Assembly (NCBI GenBank): GCA_943332745.1
Contig: CALQQQ010000108.1
Location: 1-5,111, forward strand
Reading direction: 5' to 3'
Length of the DNA: 5,111 nt
Source: Opitutus sp. GAS368
GTDB lineage: Bacteria; Verrucomicrobiota; Verrucomicrobiae; Opitutales; UBA953
This document shows positions 4,215-5,111 of this stretch, piece by piece; position 1 is the first letter of the stretch, and each line of letters begins with the position of its first letter. The position numbers were made by a program, and so were the translations under genes. The notes under the pieces are model-generated. The model saw only the letters and a list, made by a program, of their open reading frames with translations, made no database searches and had not been told where the DNA came from.

Positions 4215-4913
4215 ATGCTCCGCCTTCTTGCCTGGCTTCCGCTCTTCGTCCTGACGGCCTTCGCCGCCGATAAGCCCGCGGGGTATTCGACCGCGAAATT
4301 CGACAAGGAAATTGCCGCCTATGAGGCCAAGGACAAAGCCAACCCTCCACCCCAGCATGGCGTGTTGCTTTCCGGCGCCAGCACCTTCCGTCGCTGGGCT
4401 AAGGCCGCGGAAGCCCTCCAGGGCTATCCAGTGATCAACCGCGGCTTCGGGGCCTCGAAGACGACGGATGTGCTCGGCTACGCAGATCGCATCACCCTAC
4501 CTTATCATCCGCGGGTCGTGATCTTCCATTGTGGGAGCAATGACCTCAACGCAGGCGACAAACCCGAAGCCGTTGCTGGACGCGTCCGCGAATACCTCAC
4601 ACTTCTGCGAAAGGATAATCCTCATTGCGCCTTTATTCTGCTTTCGACCACGCACGCACCGAGCCGCCGCAAGAGCTGGGAGGCGATGATCAAGACCGAT
4701 GAGCTTTTCCAGAAAATCGCGCAGTCGGAAAAGGGCGTCAGCTACGTCGACCTCAATCCGGCTCTAAATCTACCCGATGGCGAACCGCGCCCCGGCAGCT
4801 ATGTCGCCGACAATCTGCATCCCAGCGACAAGGGCTACGATGCAATCACCGCTGTCCTGCGCCCGGCCCTTGACGCCGCATGGAAAGCCACCGCCCCCGC
4901 CTTCACCAAATAA
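4215..4913 (+). CDS. Secreted SGNH/GDSL-type hydrolase
   Basis: A 232-residue protein with a signal peptide MLRLLAWLPLFVLTAFA, probably cut after A17 before ADK. The SGNH blocks follow in order. Block I is SGAST with the likely nucleophile S56, replacing the classical GDS. Block II is RGFGAS with G79, block III is CGSNDL with G107 and N109, and block V is DNLHPS with D199 and H202. This is the lipase/esterase subgroup close to platelet-activating-factor acetylhydrolase-like proteins ('GSSS-R-W', 'GFG-S', 'D-LH---GY'). The likely reaction is hydrolysis of an ester or acetyl group outside the cytosol, perhaps on polysaccharides; the substrate is not shown. The frame is open from 4080, but the ATG at 4215 is chosen because the signal peptide starts there. 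There is no Shine-Dalgarno. A related gene follows after 21 nt. Confidence 0.88.
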   Translation: MLRLLAWLPLFVLTAFAADKPAGYSTAKFDKEIAAYEAKDKANPPPQHGVLLSGASTFRRWAKAAEALQGYPVINRGFGASKTTDVLGYADRITLPYHPRVVIFHCGSNDLNAGDKPEAVAGRVREYLTLLRKDNPHCAFILLSTTHAPSRRKSWEAMIKTDELFQKIAQSEKGVSYVDLNPALNLPDGEPRPGSYVADNLHPSDKGYDAITAVLRPALDAAWKATAPAFTK

Positions 4914-4934
4914 CGCACCCCCGCTTACTATATC

Positions 4935-5111
4935 ATGCGCTCCGCTCTCCTACTCTCTTGCCTCCTCGCCGTCTCCGCCTTCGCGGCCGACGTCGCCAAA
5001 CCCCACATCCCGCTCGCCCAGCAGCCGCTGCGCATGGCCAAGGACATCGCCGCGTTTGAGGCTGCCGATAAAGCTAACCCGCCTCCGCAACACGCCCTCC
5101 TGTTCACCGGC
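4935..5111 (+). CDS. Second SGNH/GDSL-type hydrolase, N-terminal part (runs off window)
   Basis: The 59 visible residues start with a signal peptide MRSALLLSCLLAVSAFA, with the same cleavage context AFA-AD as the preceding gene. A linker VAKPHIPLAQQPL follows. The stretch from about residue 34 then parallels residues 29-54 of its neighbour, 17 of 26 identical, including DKANPPPQH. It ends at LLFTG, just where the SGNH block I (G-x-S) would continue, so the catalytic residues are beyond the window. Position 21 nt after the first gene on the same strand suggests one operon made by tandem duplication. No Shine-Dalgarno is visible before the ATG. Cys9 is too close to the start for a lipoprotein signal. 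Confidence 0.85.
   Translation, partial: MRSALLLSCLLAVSAFAADVAKPHIPLAQQPLRMAKDIAAFEAADKANPPPQHALLFTG

Overview
The window is GC-rich, gene-dense bacterial DNA. The gene set is a dihydroorotase end, a CPBP protease, ThiL, a DUF5069 protein with an 'FDYIEVDEGR'-type end, a lysine/alanine-rich H1-like tail and tandem secreted SGNH hydrolases. Together these point to a Verrucomicrobiota genome, perhaps Opitutae. This is inference from gene content and style; there is no rRNA gene or other decisive marker here.

Layout. (1) Positions 1-2140, plus strand: a tightly packed row of the C-terminal end of a dihydroorotase (pyrimidine synthesis), a CPBP-type intramembrane protease and thiamine-monophosphate kinase (thiL), with gaps of 6 and 4 nt. 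It is probably the end of one transcript. The dihydroorotase frame carries an in-frame amber codon (100-102), although recognisable dihydroorotase sequence continues to the natural-looking stop at 226-228. (2) Positions 2152-3227, minus strand: a two-gene membrane cassette. The first gene has a strong Shine-Dalgarno and a long, structured leader. It encodes a short holin-like membrane domain fused to a basic, histone-H1-like tail. The second encodes a small two-helix membrane protein of unknown function. (3) Positions 3395-3852, minus strand: a DUF5069 gene whose stop codon lies in the loop of its own intrinsic terminator. (4) Positions 3853-4214: a 362-nt intergenic region between divergent genes. 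It holds two heptamer tandem arrays, a 150-bp concentric palindrome, a 17-bp direct repeat and a 100-nt pyrimidine tract. (5) Positions 4215-5111, plus strand: two tandem, related, secreted SGNH/GDSL-type hydrolases; the second runs off the window.

The first block is metabolic housekeeping. The membrane cassette and the repeat-filled intergenic region are the least conventional parts. The six complete genes end in TGA (four) or TAA (two), none in TAG. Only one gene, the holin-like one, has a textbook Shine-Dalgarno. No tRNA, rRNA, CRISPR array or transposase gene was seen.
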